Positions 10,891 to 12,102 of a stretch of DNA of 12,102 bases are shown here, one piece after another. Positions within the stretch are counted from its first letter, which is position 1. Every line of letters starts with the position of its first letter. A program made the translations under genes and the position numbers. This stretch comes from Candidatus Niyogiibacteriota bacterium (GTDB taxonomy: Bacteria; Patescibacteriota; Minisyncoccia; 1-14-0-10-42-19), in assembly GCA_016204155.1 (NCBI GenBank), contig JACQLG010000058.1, positions 1 through 12,102 on the forward strand. The letters are read 5' to 3'. The notes beneath the pieces were generated by a model that ran no database searches, was not told the origin of the DNA, and was given only the letters and a program-made list of their open reading frames with translations.

Positions 10891-11436
10891 ATGTCCGGCC
10901 ACTCCAAATGGGCACAAATTAAGCATAAAAAGGCGGCGACTGATGCGCATAAAAGCAAGATCTACGGGAAGATCGCGCGGATGATTTCGGTTGCTGTACG
11001 AGAGAGAGGAACAGATCCCGTATTAAATTCTGCGCTTCGCGTTGCGGTCGAAAAAGCGAAAGAGGCGAACATGCCTTCTGATAATATAGAGCGCGCAATT
11101 AAAAAGGCGTCGGGGGGAGAAAAGGAAGCGCTTCAGGAACTTTTATTCGAAGCGTACGGACCGGGAGGGGCGGCTATTATAATCACCGCGATCACCGATA
11201 ATTCAAACAGGACTACAAGCGAAATAAAACATGTATTAAGCAAACATGATGCGAAGCTTGCTGGACAGGGAGCGGCAAAATTCCTTTTTACAAAGACGGA
11301 GCATGGATGGGAAGCACAAACAATGCTTCCGGTAGGGAAGGATGATGAAAAAAAACTATTACGGCTCTTTGACGAGCTTGATGAACGCGAGGATGTACAG
11401 GAAATATACTCAAATGTTGATTTCTCTAAGGAATAA
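10891..11436 (+). CDS. yebC: YebC/TACO1-family protein, shortened
   Basis: This 181-aa protein is a member of the YebC/TACO1 family. Members have been described as transcriptional regulators and, more recently, as factors that help ribosomes through difficult proline-rich stretches. The N-terminal helical domain with GHSKWAQIKHKKAATDAHKS (3-22) is canonical, as are ANMPSDNIERAIKKASGG (59-76) and EAYGPGGAAIII (87-98). After SKHDAKLAGQGAAKFLF (117-133) the protein goes almost directly to MLPVGKDDEKKLLRLFDELD and the closing EDVQEIYSNVDF. E. coli YebC has 246 residues, and the missing 60 or so correspond to an internal domain between those two blocks. Both flanks stay in frame, so this looks like a domain loss and not a frameshift. 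No Shine-Dalgarno sequence is present. Confidence 0.93.
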   Translation: MSGHSKWAQIKHKKAATDAHKSKIYGKIARMISVAVRERGTDPVLNSALRVAVEKAKEANMPSDNIERAIKKASGGEKEALQELLFEAYGPGGAAIIITAITDNSNRTTSEIKHVLSKHDAKLAGQGAAKFLFTKTEHGWEAQTMLPVGKDDEKKLLRLFDELDEREDVQEIYSNVDFSKE

Positions 11437-11479
11437 AAGATGAATGGGTTATTCCAAAAATATTCATTTATTTAATTCA

Positions 11480-11575
11480 AAAGTCAAAAATCAAAATGTA
11501 AAATTACAATTCAAAATTCAAAATTTTTAATTTTACATTGTCATTTTACATTTTACGCTTTGCATTTTACATTGA
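11480..11575. repeat. AT-rich spacer with inverted and direct repeats
   Basis: AATGTAAAATT (11495-11505) and AATTTTACATT (11529-11539) form an 11-bp perfect inverted repeat. TTTTACATT-like words recur three times to the right, and TCAAAATTCAAAATTTT-type repeats fill the loop. The whole 11437-11616 spacer between yebC and ruvC is of this kind. I see no gene in it. CATTAT (11606-11611) is a weak -10 candidate for ruvC. Confidence 0.6.
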
Positions 11576-11616
11576 AACTCCGGCTATCTTCTAAAAACGA
11601 CTCTTCATTATTTTTC

Positions 11617-12102
11617 ATGAATACACTTAAAAAACCAAAAAAGGTCCTTGGGATCGATCCCGGCTACGCTCGATGCGGATGGGCTGTTGTGGAACATATA
11701 AATGGGAAAGACGTATTGGCAGAAGCGGGATGTTTTGAAACCGACTCAACAAAATCGTATCAAGAACGGATAAATGCAGTCGGCGCTCATATAAAAAATG
11801 TATTAGACACGCACAAGCCCGATGCGCTTGCACTTGAAAAGCTATTTTTCGCAACCAATCAAAAAACCGCGATGCGCATTGCAGAAGTCCGAGGGATGAT
11901 TATGCATATCGCAGGAACTCGCCCAATACAGGAATTTACTCCACCCCAAATCAAACTCGCCGTTTGCGGCTACGGTAAAGCAGACAAAAAACAGGTGCAG
12001 AAAATGACAATGCTCTTATTGGGCTTGAAAGAAATCCCCACGCCCGACGATAAAGCAGACGCAATCGCTGTTGCGCTTGCTGGAGTCCATACATTACATA
12101 TA
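11617..12102 (+). CDS. ruvC: Holliday junction endonuclease RuvC (right end cut)
   Basis: The frame is open from the ATG at 11617 to the edge, giving 162 residues without a stop. RuvC dimers resolve Holliday junctions by paired nicking with Mg2+. The four catalytic acids of the family are visible: Asp14 in GIDPG, Glu74 in ALEKLFF, and Asp145 and Asp148 in PDDKADAIAVAL. The conserved helix NQKTAMRIAEVRG is at 81-93 and the YGKADKKQVQKM loop at 119-130. His158 lies near the end, as expected. E. coli RuvC has 173 residues, so at most a short tail is missing. A weak CATTAT -10 candidate ends 6 nt before the ATG, and there is no Shine-Dalgarno sequence. It is separated from ruvB by seven genes. 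Confidence 0.96.
   Translation, partial: MNTLKKPKKVLGIDPGYARCGWAVVEHINGKDVLAEAGCFETDSTKSYQERINAVGAHIKNVLDTHKPDALALEKLFFATNQKTAMRIAEVRGMIMHIAGTRPIQEFTPPQIKLAVCGYGKADKKQVQKMTMLLLGLKEIPTPDDKADAIAVALAGVHTLHI

Overview
The window most resembles a chromosomal piece from a reduced-genome bacterium of the Candidate Phyla Radiation (Patescibacteria, Parcubacteria-like). This rests on gene content and style, not on a marker gene. The signs are a small DksA/TraR protein, a YerC/TrpR-like regulator, a shortened YebC, an 82-residue coiled-coil protein of a type common in these genomes, a type IV pilus ATPase, RuvB and RuvC, many one-gene units and very short 5' leaders. UGA is used as a normal stop.

Layout. 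Positions 1-1740 hold poorly conserved or mobile-looking content: an unknown 139-aa gene, a broken 5' fragment of comM, a HIT-family hydrolase and an unknown 91-aa gene. The three intact genes here all have strong Shine-Dalgarno sequences. A 46-bp tandem duplication (1738-1833) follows. From about 1917 rightwards the style changes: most genes have a -10 box ending 7-9 nt before the start codon, which predicts leaderless mRNAs. This part encodes a coiled-coil protein, a Kef-type cation/proton antiporter with an RCK-like domain, a DksA/TraR protein, a degenerate DHH-family protein and PilB/GspE. It continues with RuvB, a two-gene membrane pair ending in a bacterial PH domain, a small unknown protein, a YerC/TrpR-like regulator, a HicB-HicA toxin-antitoxin pair, a short YebC, and RuvC, which runs off the right edge.

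Two intergenic stretches look like genes for non-coding RNAs, both on the minus strand. The first (about 7322-7164, between pilB and ruvB) has a near-consensus promoter, a 17-bp closing stem, a side hairpin and a terminal U-run; its outline recalls 6S RNA, but I cannot identify it. The second (about 10246-10117, between the YerC-like gene and hicB) has a promoter, two hairpins, a possible loop pseudoknot and a strong terminator. It could be a free small RNA or an attenuator leader for the YerC-like gene.

How the genes relate. RuvB and RuvC belong to Holliday-junction processing, but ruvA is not in view and the two genes lie 3.2 kb apart. PilB would power type IV pilus assembly or DNA uptake, yet no other pilus gene is present. 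The comM fragment is a trace of a second DNA-uptake gene. HicA/HicB form a toxin-antitoxin module. DksA-like, YerC-like and YebC are regulators. I see no defence island, CRISPR array or complete mobile element.
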